From the NCBI GenBank assembly GCA_049275655.1, contig JBASUY010000037.1, positions 1 to 11,111 of the forward strand: 11,111 nt of DNA. Direction: 5' to 3'. This document shows positions 1 to 5,560 of this stretch, piece by piece. Below the pieces are notes generated by a model, which was not told where the DNA came from, did no database searches, and worked only from the letters and a program-made list of their open reading frames with translations. The number at the start of each line of letters is the position of its first letter. The first letter of the stretch is position 1. This DNA is from Sherwoodlollariibacterium sp049275655 (GTDB taxonomy: Bacteria > Omnitrophota > Gorgyraeia > Gygaellales > Profunditerraquicolaceae). The position numbers and the translations under genes were made by a program.

Positions 1-323
1 GCGATAGCTAACTCTACTGCCGCCAAAAGGCTATTCCTTGCCCTATCTACTTTATTTTTTAATTTACCTAATAACCTTAAAGCAAGCCTATTGCTTTGCC
101 TCTTTATCTTTTTGTACGGGTCAGGTATAGAAGAATATTTATTTAGGATAGAGTAGCCTGCGCGGGCTATCTGTGGCGGGGGCAATTTTAAAGAGACTTT
201 GGGGATTAGCGCGGCAAAACCATCTAAAACTTTTTTCTGCTTTTTTACAGATAAGCCTGCGCGCCTACTTCCTTCAAGTGCCTGACGGAAAAAACAAGGG
301 ATACACTCTAAATAAGTCCTCAT
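1..323 (-). CDS. DUF89 family protein, N-terminal part (cut by window edge)
   Basis: About 107 N-terminal residues of an open frame that runs off the left edge; family members are usually near 280-290 residues. It begins at ATG 321-323, seven bases after the preceding gene ends, with GAGGT upstream as a ribosome site. The start reads MRTYLECIPCFFRQALEG, the typical DUF89 opening with its CIPC motif. Near residue 65 a PDPYKKIKRQSN stretch follows, and LLAAVELAI comes just before the edge, where the family continues into a GN(V/I)D motif. DUF89 proteins are metal-dependent phosphatases proposed to remove damaged or surplus phosphometabolites, and the group includes ARMT1-like enzymes. The metal-binding acidic residues lie beyond the window, so activity cannot be judged. 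It is probably the next gene of the operon after the DUF2099 gene. Confidence 0.85.
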   Translation of the reverse strand, partial: MRTYLECIPCFFRQALEGSRRAGLSVKKQKKVLDGFAALIPKVSLKLPPPQIARAGYSILNKYSSIPDPYKKIKRQSNRLALRLLGKLKNKVDRARNSLLAAVELAI

Positions 324-329
324 CTAACC

Positions 330-1169
330 TTACCTCTTCTTTTTTAATGTATTATCGCTTGCAGAAGCAAACTTTAAACCCTTCTTACTGATAACATAAA
401 CAGGCATAAGTTGGGATAATTGTTTTTTAGCAATAGGAGCTATCAACATACGGACCTCTTTAGACGAACAACTCCAAACTAAATCTCCGTACCGCTTTAT
501 CTTTACTACCGCCTCCTCCCTTATCCCGGTAGTGCAGGTAATAAGCGTGGTTATCTTAACTGCATTCGCTTTCTCTATTGCCCTTAACCTCTCTAACTTT
601 AAAGCGCTACTGCTATTTAAGGTAACCCCGATAGACTTATACCCTAAATCTATCGCCTTACGCACTCCTGCAATTTGGTCAATAAGGGCGTCTTTGGATA
701 ATAAAAAACATCCTAATGCACCAAGCTTGCGTATGACCTTATCTATAGGAGAAGTCATTACTATATTATGCATCCTAGCACCGATACTCTGCACTACTTT
801 AGCTGAATCAGTAATAACCGTCCCTGCTCCGTCACATACTATCACCGCAGCGTCAATAATTTTATCTTCTAAGGCGCGCATAAGCATCTCAGATGCCCCA
901 AAAGGAACCTGCGTTCTTTGTAGGCTAAAACTTCTCTTATCCGTAAAAAAACCAAACCTCTTAATCTTAAACTCTATTATTTTTTTTATCGCTTCTTGCT
1001 GCTGCTTTTTATTAATATCTTTTTTAATAATGCCTTTGTAAAAACGTTCTGCCATCGGGCAAAAATCTACCTTAGGCACAGAGACATAGACAACCTTTCC
1101 TGAAGATACGCTTATTAAAGAGGAGCAATACCTTAAGATATGCAGGTCTTTTTTTACTCTTCCTTTCAT
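330..1169 (-). CDS. DUF2099 family protein (methanogenesis marker protein 8-like)
   Basis: 279 residues, close to full family length, beginning at an ATGA overlap with the preceding ATPase gene, which implies translational coupling. The family call rests on remembered DUF2099 features: a conserved Cys-Pro (FCPMAERF, about 36-43), FKIKRFGFFTDKR (67-79), PFGASE (89-94), VCDGAGTV (111-118), SPI (140-142), DQIAGVRKAIDLGYKSIGVT (164-183), and a late CTTGIREE (212-219) with SCSSKEVR (233-240). In methanogens this family was catalogued as putative methanogenesis marker 8; its biochemical role is unknown to me. No signal peptide or membrane segment is visible, so a cytoplasmic location is likely. Lying directly after a ferredoxin-MinD ATPase suggests a part in cofactor or metal handling rather than methanogenesis, which nothing else here supports. 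Family assignment is firm, function is not. Confidence 0.85.
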   Translation of the reverse strand: MKGRVKKDLHILRYCSSLISVSSGKVVYVSVPKVDFCPMAERFYKGIIKKDINKKQQQEAIKKIIEFKIKRFGFFTDKRSFSLQRTQVPFGASEMLMRALEDKIIDAAVIVCDGAGTVITDSAKVVQSIGARMHNIVMTSPIDKVIRKLGALGCFLLSKDALIDQIAGVRKAIDLGYKSIGVTLNSSSALKLERLRAIEKANAVKITTLITCTTGIREEAVVKIKRYGDLVWSCSSKEVRMLIAPIAKKQLSQLMPVYVISKKGLKFASASDNTLKKKR

Positions 1170-2029
1170 AAATACCCTTGTAGATTAGCCCAGATTCTCT
1201 TAACCTCTTTCTTCGCCAAGGAATCTTGATATTCAATAATAGTTTTACCCTCTACCATAGCCTCCACAACAGCTTTATCAAAAGGCACCTTCCCCAATAA
1301 AGGGATATTCTCCTTTTGGCAATAATCTTCTATTCTCTTGGTTACATCACAATTCAAATCATACTTATTAATCACCATCGCCGGCTTAACCTTAAAATGC
1401 TTAGTTACTTCTATCACCCTTAAGGCATCATGTAAACCTGATAAGGTCGGTTCAGTAACTACTACTGCGTAATCTATCCCCGAAAGAGAAGCTATTACAG
1501 GGCAACCTATCCCTGGAGCTCCGTCAATAATCACCCAATCGCAACTATTCTTCTCTGCTAAATCTTTTGCCTGCTTTCTTACTAAGGATACTAACTTCCC
1601 GGAGTTCTCTTCGGCAATGCCTAATTTTGCATGCACCAAGGGCCCAAAGCGCGTCTCTGATATAAACCACTCTCCTGCTAAACACTCCTCCATCTTTATT
1701 GCGCTTACCGGGCAGATGTAGCTACAAAAAGCGCACCCCTCGCATGCTATAGGGTCAACTACAAAATCATTACTGATGGCAGAGAACCTACAAATAGAAA
1801 GGCACTTCCCGCACTCAATACAAACTTTTTTATCTATAATAGCGCTTAAGCCGCTTTTAAAATCATGACGCTCTTTAATTTTTGGCTGAAGTAATAGATG
1901 CAAGTCAGCCGCATCCACATCACAATCAGCCATAACCTTATTTTTTGCCAATGCCGCAAAAGCGCCTGTAATTACGGTCTTCCCTGTCCCACCCTTACCG
2001 CTAATAACTACTATCTGCTTTAACTTCAT
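1166..2029 (-). CDS. MinD-superfamily P-loop ATPase with inserted ferredoxin domain (second copy, COG1149)
   Basis: 287 residues from ATG 2029. A frame extension upstream would start at TTG 2053, but ATG 2029 has GGAG eight bases upstream, overlaps the previous stop as TAATG, and puts MKLKQIVVISGKGG at the amino end as expected. It has a deviant Walker A SGKGGTGKT (10-18), two [4Fe-4S] motifs CX2CX2CX3C (Cys70, 73, 76, 80 and Cys96, 99, 102, 106), the DGAPG switch (169-173) and VTEPTLSGLHD (191-201). Related proteins include the Mrp/NBP35 Fe-S carriers and the ATPases of Desulfovibrio orange protein loci. It probably uses ATP to gate transfer of electrons or a metal cluster in the cytoplasm. 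It is about the same length as the upstream paralogue, so the two may form a heterodimer, which is inference. Confidence 0.93.
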   Translation of the reverse strand: MKLKQIVVISGKGGTGKTVITGAFAALAKNKVMADCDVDAADLHLLLQPKIKERHDFKSGLSAIIDKKVCIECGKCLSICRFSAISNDFVVDPIACEGCAFCSYICPVSAIKMEECLAGEWFISETRFGPLVHAKLGIAEENSGKLVSLVRKQAKDLAEKNSCDWVIIDGAPGIGCPVIASLSGIDYAVVVTEPTLSGLHDALRVIEVTKHFKVKPAMVINKYDLNCDVTKRIEDYCQKENIPLLGKVPFDKAVVEAMVEGKTIIEYQDSLAKKEVKRIWANLQGYL

Positions 2030-2412
2030 TATAATAGCTCCATCATTACACAAACCCCATAAACAACGGCAATACCATTTAAGCGGCAGAAATCTATAGC
2101 CTCTTTACTCTCAGCCCCGGGTTGCATCCAAACCTTCTTTATCTTCTTATCTAAACACTCTCTGACTATAGACTCTGTAACATAAGGAGGAGTAACTAAG
2201 TTAACTACTCCGACTTTAGAGGAGATATCTGTTATACTCTTATAGCAAGCAACCCCTTCAAGTAAAGCTATCTTAGGATTAACAGGAAAAACCTCATAGC
2301 CTTTTTCCCTTAAACCCTTAAAAATCCTATAAGCGAATTTATCCTGATTCCTAAATGAACCAGCTACGGCAAAAACCTTCTCTTTCAAAAAATCCCTGAT
2401 TAGCTCTTGCAT
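2029..2412 (-). CDS. CoA-binding domain protein (COG1832-type)
   Basis: 127 residues, a single Rossmann-like CoA-binding domain of the kind found in succinyl-CoA synthetase alpha subunits but standing alone, as in the YccU family. Visible marks are FAVAGSFRN (14-22) with the nucleotide loop, YEVFPVNPK (39-47), NLVTPP (71-76), VWMQPGAES (94-102) and the terminal GVCVMME (119-125). No catalytic succinyl-CoA synthetase histidine domain is attached, so it is more likely a binding or regulatory protein than a ligase. Its ATG lies inside the end of the upstream ATPase gene (13-nt overlap) and its TAA overlaps the ATG of the second ATPase, so it is embedded between the two paralogues and probably co-translated. 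Its ligand in this operon is unknown. Confidence 0.88.
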   Translation of the reverse strand: MQELIRDFLKEKVFAVAGSFRNQDKFAYRIFKGLREKGYEVFPVNPKIALLEGVACYKSITDISSKVGVVNLVTPPYVTESIVRECLDKKIKKVWMQPGAESKEAIDFCRLNGIAVVYGVCVMMELL

Positions 2413-3254
2413 TGGGTTATCTTATCAAAAAGCTCCCTAAACTCTTTTTTATAAGCAGGAAAGGCATCAACCAAAGGGATTCCCTTAGAATAGGCAACTG
2501 CTATATCCCTGTTAAAAGGTATGCGCATTAAAACAGGTATGCTTTCTTTTAAACAGTATTCTTCTGTTTCTTTGTTTCCTAAATCCGAACGGTTAATTAC
2601 CGCGCCAAAAGGAATCTGCATCTTCCTTAAAACCTCTACAGCCAAAATCAAATCATTTAACCCAAAGGGCGTAGGCTCTGTAACTAAAATAGCATAGTCG
2701 CTTTTCTTTAAAGAGGCAACAACCGGGCAAGAAGTCCCCGGAGGAGCGTCAATAATCACATTCTTTTTATCATTAATAAAACTTTTGACCTTACGTATTA
2801 AAGGCGGAGACATAGCTTCTCCGATATTAAGCCTGCCATGGATAAACTCCATGCCATTACTCTCTCCTTTTTCCACAACCCCAATCTCTCTATCCTCTTC
2901 ATAAATAGCTCCTTTAGGGCAAAGAGCGCTACAAGCCCCGCAACCATGACAAAGTTGGTCAAAGACTAAAACCTTTCCCTTGTCTTTCTTGTCTTTTCCG
3001 GGCAAAACAGCTATCGCATTATAAACGCAAACCTTAGCGCACTTACCGCAATAATCGCACTTTGACTCGTCTATCCTAGGCACGGGAATATAACCTTTTT
3101 TTTGGGAGGATATCTTAGGGTTAAGAAAGATATGGGCATTCGGCTCTTCTACATCCGCGTCAATGAACTGTGCGTTATGTATAGACAAAGCGAGGTTAAC
3201 CGCTACCGTTGTTTTACCGGTACCGCCTTTGCCGCTGGCAATAGAAATAATCAT
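2400..3254 (-). CDS. MinD-superfamily P-loop ATPase with inserted ferredoxin domain (first copy, COG1149)
   Basis: 284 residues. A deviant Walker A SGKGGTGKTT (7-16) opens the protein, followed by switch residues FIDADVEEPNAH (30-41). Two complete CX2CX2CX3C clusters come next (Cys66, 69, 72, 76 and Cys102, 105, 108, 112), each able to hold a [4Fe-4S] cluster. Walker B with the DAPPG loop is at 167-173 and VTEPTPFGLND at 191-201. It aligns by eye over its whole length with the ATPase encoded two genes downstream, but the linker between its clusters is longer and lysine-rich (KDKKDKGK, 87-94), so this is an old duplication, not a recent copy. Cytoplasmic. ATP-dependent handling of electrons or metal clusters is the family-level expectation. 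Its ATG overlaps the methyltransferase stop as TAATG, with AAAGGT upstream. Confidence 0.93.
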   Translation of the reverse strand: MIISIASGKGGTGKTTVAVNLALSIHNAQFIDADVEEPNAHIFLNPKISSQKKGYIPVPRIDESKCDYCGKCAKVCVYNAIAVLPGKDKKDKGKVLVFDQLCHGCGACSALCPKGAIYEEDREIGVVEKGESNGMEFIHGRLNIGEAMSPPLIRKVKSFINDKKNVIIDAPPGTSCPVVASLKKSDYAILVTEPTPFGLNDLILAVEVLRKMQIPFGAVINRSDLGNKETEEYCLKESIPVLMRIPFNRDIAVAYSKGIPLVDAFPAYKKEFRELFDKITQCKS

Positions 3255-3871
3255 TACTTACCTTTCTCTTCCTTATTAATCACAAGGACTCTTTGAAGTT
3301 GGCTTTCAAACTCTTTAATTTCAAAACCTAAGGCAAAAAAATACTCTTTAGCCTCGTCTAAATTGTGCTTGAAATAATCGTGCCTACGGTTCTCTTGGGT
3401 ATGGCAGGCATTAATCACTTCTAAGCCTTTATCCGTAAAATCGCTTAAAACAACCTTTCCATAAGGAGTTAAAACTCGGGTTATCTCCTTTAATACTTTT
3501 AAAGGCTCTTCTAAATGGTGAAATACATTTATGGAAAATACGGTATTAAAGCTTTTACTTCTAAAACTTAAAAAACGGGCATCCTCAATACTTAAGGCTA
3601 CATTCTTCTCTAACTTAAAATACCTTAAATTAAGAAGGGCTACCTCTTGATCTTGCCTTGAGATATCTATGCTTTTGAAAGTATATCCCCTCTTTGCTAA
3701 GGCAAGCGCAAAATGGCCTTTACCAGTTCCAATCTCTAAAATCTCCCCAAGAATAGGGAGGGATTTATCAATTATAAAATCCCTCTCTAATTCTAAGTCA
3801 TAACCGAAACTGCGATAAAAGTTAACCCTCTCTAAATATAGTTTATGATTCTCTAAAACTTTGTTTTCCAA
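3254..3871 (-). CDS. class I SAM-dependent methyltransferase
   Basis: 205 residues, the size of a small Methyltransf_11/25-type enzyme. Motif I LEIGTGKGHFA (45-55) binds S-adenosylmethionine, SIDIS (67-71) holds the acidic residue for the ribose hydroxyls, EDARFLSF (96-103) is the adenine-contact loop, and NVFHHLEEP (115-123) is the motif IV region. The substrate cannot be read from the sequence; small molecules, cofactors and proteins are all possible. The only suitable start is TTG 3871, fifteen bases after the preceding stop and directly behind a run of eight A residues; no good Shine-Dalgarno site is visible, so this start is the weakest in the operon. It ends in a TAATG overlap with the first ATPase, which argues that it belongs functionally with the metal-cluster genes. 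Confidence 0.88.
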   Translation of the reverse strand: MENKVLENHKLYLERVNFYRSFGYDLELERDFIIDKSLPILGEILEIGTGKGHFALALAKRGYTFKSIDISRQDQEVALLNLRYFKLEKNVALSIEDARFLSFRSKSFNTVFSINVFHHLEEPLKVLKEITRVLTPYGKVVLSDFTDKGLEVINACHTQENRRHDYFKHNLDEAKEYFFALGFEIKEFESQLQRVLVINKEEKGK

Positions 3872-3886
3872 TTTTTTTTAAAGAGC

Positions 3887-4111
3887 CTACTCCCTCACCA
3901 TACTCATCCCGCACTTTGGGCAACTAATCGTAGCGCAAGGTACGCCTGCCTTATGCGCTACCTTTGCTCCGCAACTTAAACAAATGCAATCTCCCCCTGG
4001 CCCGGCTCCGGCTCTGTTCCCGCCCATACGGCCCCTGCCCATACCTCTACCCATGCCTCTACCTAAACCCCTGCCTCTTCCGGCAGGACCTGTTCCGTCT
4101 CCTCTTGGCAT
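3887..4111 (-). CDS. small Gly/Arg-rich DUF5320-like protein with four-Cys C-terminal motif
   Basis: 74 residues from ATG 4111. A GTG at 4114 is also in frame, but AGGAGG at 4118-4123 lies six bases before the ATG, and the family normally begins MPRGDGTGP, exactly as here. Residues 1-40 are a Gly-Arg-Met repeat (GRGMGRGMGRGRMGG). The rest has CICLSCG and, after a GVPC step, CPKCGMSM, giving two CXXC pairs in a zinc-ribbon or rubredoxin-like spacing plus extra cysteines. DUF5320 and related GRG proteins often sit beside NifX-like genes in anaerobes; their function is not established. Metal binding through the CXXC pairs is likely but inferred. The ribosome site overlaps the stop of the preceding NifX-like gene, so the two are tightly coupled. 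Confidence 0.85.
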   Translation of the reverse strand: MPRGDGTGPAGRGRGLGRGMGRGMGRGRMGGNRAGAGPGGDCICLSCGAKVAHKAGVPCATISCPKCGMSMVRE

Positions 4112-4117
4112 CACTCA

Positions 4118-4123
4118 CCTCCT
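4118..4123 (-). promoter_or_regulatory. ribosome binding site deciding the 4111 start
   Basis: AGGAGG on the minus strand, six bases from ATG 4111 but only three from GTG 4114. It overlaps the stop codon of the NifX-like gene. The spacing favours the ATG and hence the family-typical MPRGDG start. Confidence 0.75.
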
Positions 4124-4499
4124 AATTACTCTTACCTGGCATCCCAAACTTTGAACCTACATTTGCGCTTTTAACTGCCTGGAATTCACCCTTTTTATAC
4201 CTCTCTATTGCTTCCTTTACCGTTCCTGAAGCGCCGATAAAAATCTCTACCCCTGCTGCCTGCAAGGTTTGAAAAGCATTCGGCCCTACATTACCGGTTA
4301 AAACTGCCTTTACCTGCTTTGAAGCTACTAACTGCGCAGACTGAATACCTGCGCCTCCCATAGTATCAATATTTGGATTCTCTAATGCCTCAAACTCTAA
4401 GGAGTCAGTATCTACAATTATAAAATATTGACACCTTCCAAAACGCAAATCAACATTAGAATCTAAAGTTTTTCCTTCCGAAGTAACGCATATCTTCAT
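4122..4499 (-). CDS. NifX/NifB-type iron-molybdenum cofactor-binding family protein (second copy, COG1433)
   Basis: 125 residues forming one Nitro_FeMo-Co (PF02579) domain of RNase H-like fold. Marks are MKICVTSEGKTLDSNVDLRFGRCQYFIIVD (1-30; family pattern start, D/H-x-RFGR-C-x-YF), NPNIDTMGGAGIQSAQLV (41-58), VLTGNVGPNAFQTL (66-79) and FIGASGTVKEAI (87-98). The family includes NifX, NafY, the NifB C-terminal domain and the Desulfovibrio orange protein, which binds a Mo-Cu-S cluster. All these bind or carry metal-sulfur cofactors. No nitrogenase genes are present, so a nitrogenase role is not implied. An ATG with AAGGAGAG upstream starts it 21 bases after the first NifX-like gene. It lacks the Cys/His-rich tail of that paralogue and ends in a plain SKFGMPGKSN. 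Confidence 0.93.
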   Translation of the reverse strand: MKICVTSEGKTLDSNVDLRFGRCQYFIIVDTDSLEFEALENPNIDTMGGAGIQSAQLVASKQVKAVLTGNVGPNAFQTLQAAGVEIFIGASGTVKEAIERYKKGEFQAVKSANVGSKFGMPGKSN

Positions 4500-4520
4500 C
4501 TCTTTTTACTCTCCTTTTTC

Positions 4521-4913
4521 TTAACACTTCTTCTCTTCAGGATGGTCACAAACCCCTTTATCTAACCCATACCCTTTACCCGACCCCGGCTTACAGAGAC
4601 TCTCCCCTCCCTGTAAAGTCCCTTTTTGAATCTGCTCAATAACATCGTCAACTTTACCGCTTATACCCACAATTGCTTTTATCCCAAATTCTTCAAAAAA
4701 TCCGGTAGCGCGCATACCCATCCCACCGGCAATTATACACTCTACATTTTTTTGGTGCAAGAATTGCGGTATAGCCCCCGGCATATGCCCGGGATTAGCT
4801 ATCTTCTCTTTTTTTACTATTTTCTCTCCCTCAATATCAACAATGGTAAAAAACGGGCATCTTCCAAAGTGTGCGGAAACAAAATCTCCGTCTGTAGATA
4901 TAGCGATTCGCAT
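4521..4913 (-). CDS. NifX/NifB-type iron-molybdenum cofactor-binding family protein (first copy, COG1433), Cys/His tail
   Basis: 130 residues. The Nitro_FeMo-Co domain covers roughly 1-100: MRIAISTDGDFVSAHFGRCPFFTIVD with the HFGRCPFF signature (15-22), NPGHMPGAIPQFL (40-52), IIAGGMGMRATGFF (60-73) and VGISGKVDDVIEQI (82-95). A further 30 residues carry Cys107, Cys122, His124 and Cys130 (ending HPEEKKC), a tail not needed for the domain and a possible extra metal site. The two NifX-like proteins are clearly diverged, so they may bind different cofactors or form a heterodimer. The ATG has GGGAG a few bases upstream. The gene lies just downstream of a terminator-like hairpin, so its transcription probably depends on partial read-through or on another start within the short spacer. 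Confidence 0.93.
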   Translation of the reverse strand: MRIAISTDGDFVSAHFGRCPFFTIVDIEGEKIVKKEKIANPGHMPGAIPQFLHQKNVECIIAGGMGMRATGFFEEFGIKAIVGISGKVDDVIEQIQKGTLQGGESLCKPGSGKGYGLDKGVCDHPEEKKC

Positions 4914-4942
4914 CTTCTCTCCCTTTAATTATAAATTTTTAC

Positions 4943-4967
4943 AAAAGGGGGAGGTTTCCACTCCCCC
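4943..4967 (-). terminator. intrinsic-terminator-like hairpin inside the operon
   Basis: On the minus strand GGGGGAG (4961-4967) pairs perfectly with CTCCCCC (4947-4953) across a seven-base loop and is followed at once by TTTT (4943-4946). The all-GC-type stem plus U-run is the classic form. The U-run is short and then broken by GT, so leaky termination between the tandem DUF5320 gene and the first NifX-like gene is more likely than a full stop. The plus strand also has a CATTTTT after the stem, but no plus-strand gene needs it. Confidence 0.65.
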
Positions 4968-4987
4968 CATTTTTCTAACAGAAATGA

Positions 4988-5497
4988 CTATTTGGCCTTA
5001 TTTACTTGTGCCTTCTCTAAACTTTCAATACGCCCTTGAATATCTTTAAGCTCTCTTTTTAAAATTTCAGCTTCGCTCTTTAAGATATTCACCTCTTCTT
5101 CCGGAGTTATCTCAGGCGCATAAGGATATGCTCCGCCAAAAGCAGGCATGCCCATTGAAGCCCTCTGCCAACCGGCAAGGCCTGTAGCGTAATACCAATT
5201 ACGCCATCCTCTCCTGCCTCCACGGCCAAAACCCATCCCCCTGCCAAAATAACCCCTACCGGCAATAGGATTAGCATACCCGGGAGTAGAAAAACCGGCG
5301 CAATACCCGGCACCTCTTCCTGTCATCGGTCCCTGCCCCATAGGGCCTGTTCCATCTCCTCTTGGCATATCAGCCACCCCCTTTCCATTATTAATCTTAC
5401 TCTTCTCTTTATCTGTTAATTTCACAACGCAGAATCCTTTTCCCCTACCTGTAAAAGGCCCCTTGCCTAAAGGCCCGCTTCCGTCAAATCTCGGCAT
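4988..5497 (-). CDS. tandem DUF5320 domain protein with C-terminal coiled coil
   Basis: 169 residues with two successive DUF5320-type openings. The first is MPRFDGSGPLGKGPFTGRGKGFC (1-23) and the second is MPRGDGTGPMGQGPMTGRGAGYC (44-66). A Gly/Arg/aromatic stretch follows (GRGYFGRGMGFGRGGRRGW, about 80-98), then YYATGLAGWQR, and a charged heptad-like helix from about 132 to 165 (EEEVNILKSEAEILKREL...) that probably forms a coiled coil. The function of DUF5320 is unknown; such proteins commonly flank NifX-like genes. The start has AGGAGG eight bases upstream. It is the first gene after the Fur-box-like site, so it is probably the most strongly iron-regulated product here. Internal Met44 has its own strong ribosome site, so a second product of 126 residues may also be made. 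Confidence 0.85.
   Translation of the reverse strand: MPRFDGSGPLGKGPFTGRGKGFCVVKLTDKEKSKINNGKGVADMPRGDGTGPMGQGPMTGRGAGYCAGFSTPGYANPIAGRGYFGRGMGFGRGGRRGWRNWYYATGLAGWQRASMGMPAFGGAYPYAPEITPEEEVNILKSEAEILKRELKDIQGRIESLEKAQVNKAK
5375..5382 (-). promoter_or_regulatory. internal ribosome binding site before Met44 of the tandem DUF5320 gene
   Basis: AGGGGGTG on the minus strand, matching the ideal AGGAGGTG at seven of eight positions and six bases before in-frame ATG 5366-5368. It would give a product of 126 residues starting exactly at the second MPRGDGTGP motif. Either two nested proteins are made or this is a relic of a fusion of two adjacent DUF5320 genes. Confidence 0.5.
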
Positions 5498-5506
5498 AGC
5501 TTAATT

Positions 5507-5512
5507 CCTCCT
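5507..5512 (-). promoter_or_regulatory. ribosome binding site of the tandem DUF5320 gene
   Basis: AGGAGG, nine bases before ATG 5495-5497 on the minus strand, fixing the first MPRF start as a real initiation site rather than only the internal one. Confidence 0.75.
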
Positions 5513-5528
5513 AAAAAATAGTTTTTAC

Positions 5529-5543
5529 TGGAAATGATTTTCA
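5529..5543 (-). promoter_or_regulatory. Fur-box-like operator upstream of the tandem DUF5320 gene
   Basis: The minus strand reads TGAAAATCATTTCCA, a 7-1-7 inverted repeat (arms match at six of seven positions) that agrees with the classical Fur core TGATAATCATTATCA at 12 of 15 positions. It lies in the 63-nt gap between fur and the DUF5320 gene, about 32-46 bases before the start codon, where bound Fur would block a promoter. A clear sigma70 pair is not obvious; ATGAAA with TATTTT 18 bases later is a weak candidate. Confidence 0.7.
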
Positions 5544-5560
5544 TTTATAGTTAAAATTTT

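Noticed and set aside
173..391. Plus-strand open frame of 72 codons over the gene boundary at 323-330
   Set aside because: The minus strand there encodes the diagnostic DUF89 N-terminus, so this is an antisense shadow.
532..1041. Long plus-strand open frame of 169 codons
   Set aside because: It lies entirely opposite the DUF2099 gene, whose motifs are clear; the plus-strand product resembles no family and has no ribosome site.
330..1169. Archaeal methanogen origin of the window
   Set aside because: DUF2099 alone is not decisive; secG, type I gap, fur, Shine-Dalgarno sites and a sigma70-type promoter are bacterial.
2030..2053. Upstream TTG start adding eight residues to the second MinD-type ATPase
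   Set aside because: ATG 2029 has GGAG at ideal spacing and a TAATG overlap, and the family begins directly before the Walker A strand.
4122..4913. Evidence for nitrogen fixation
   Set aside because: The Nitro_FeMo-Co domain is shared by many proteins unrelated to nitrogenase, and no nifHDKEN-like gene is present.
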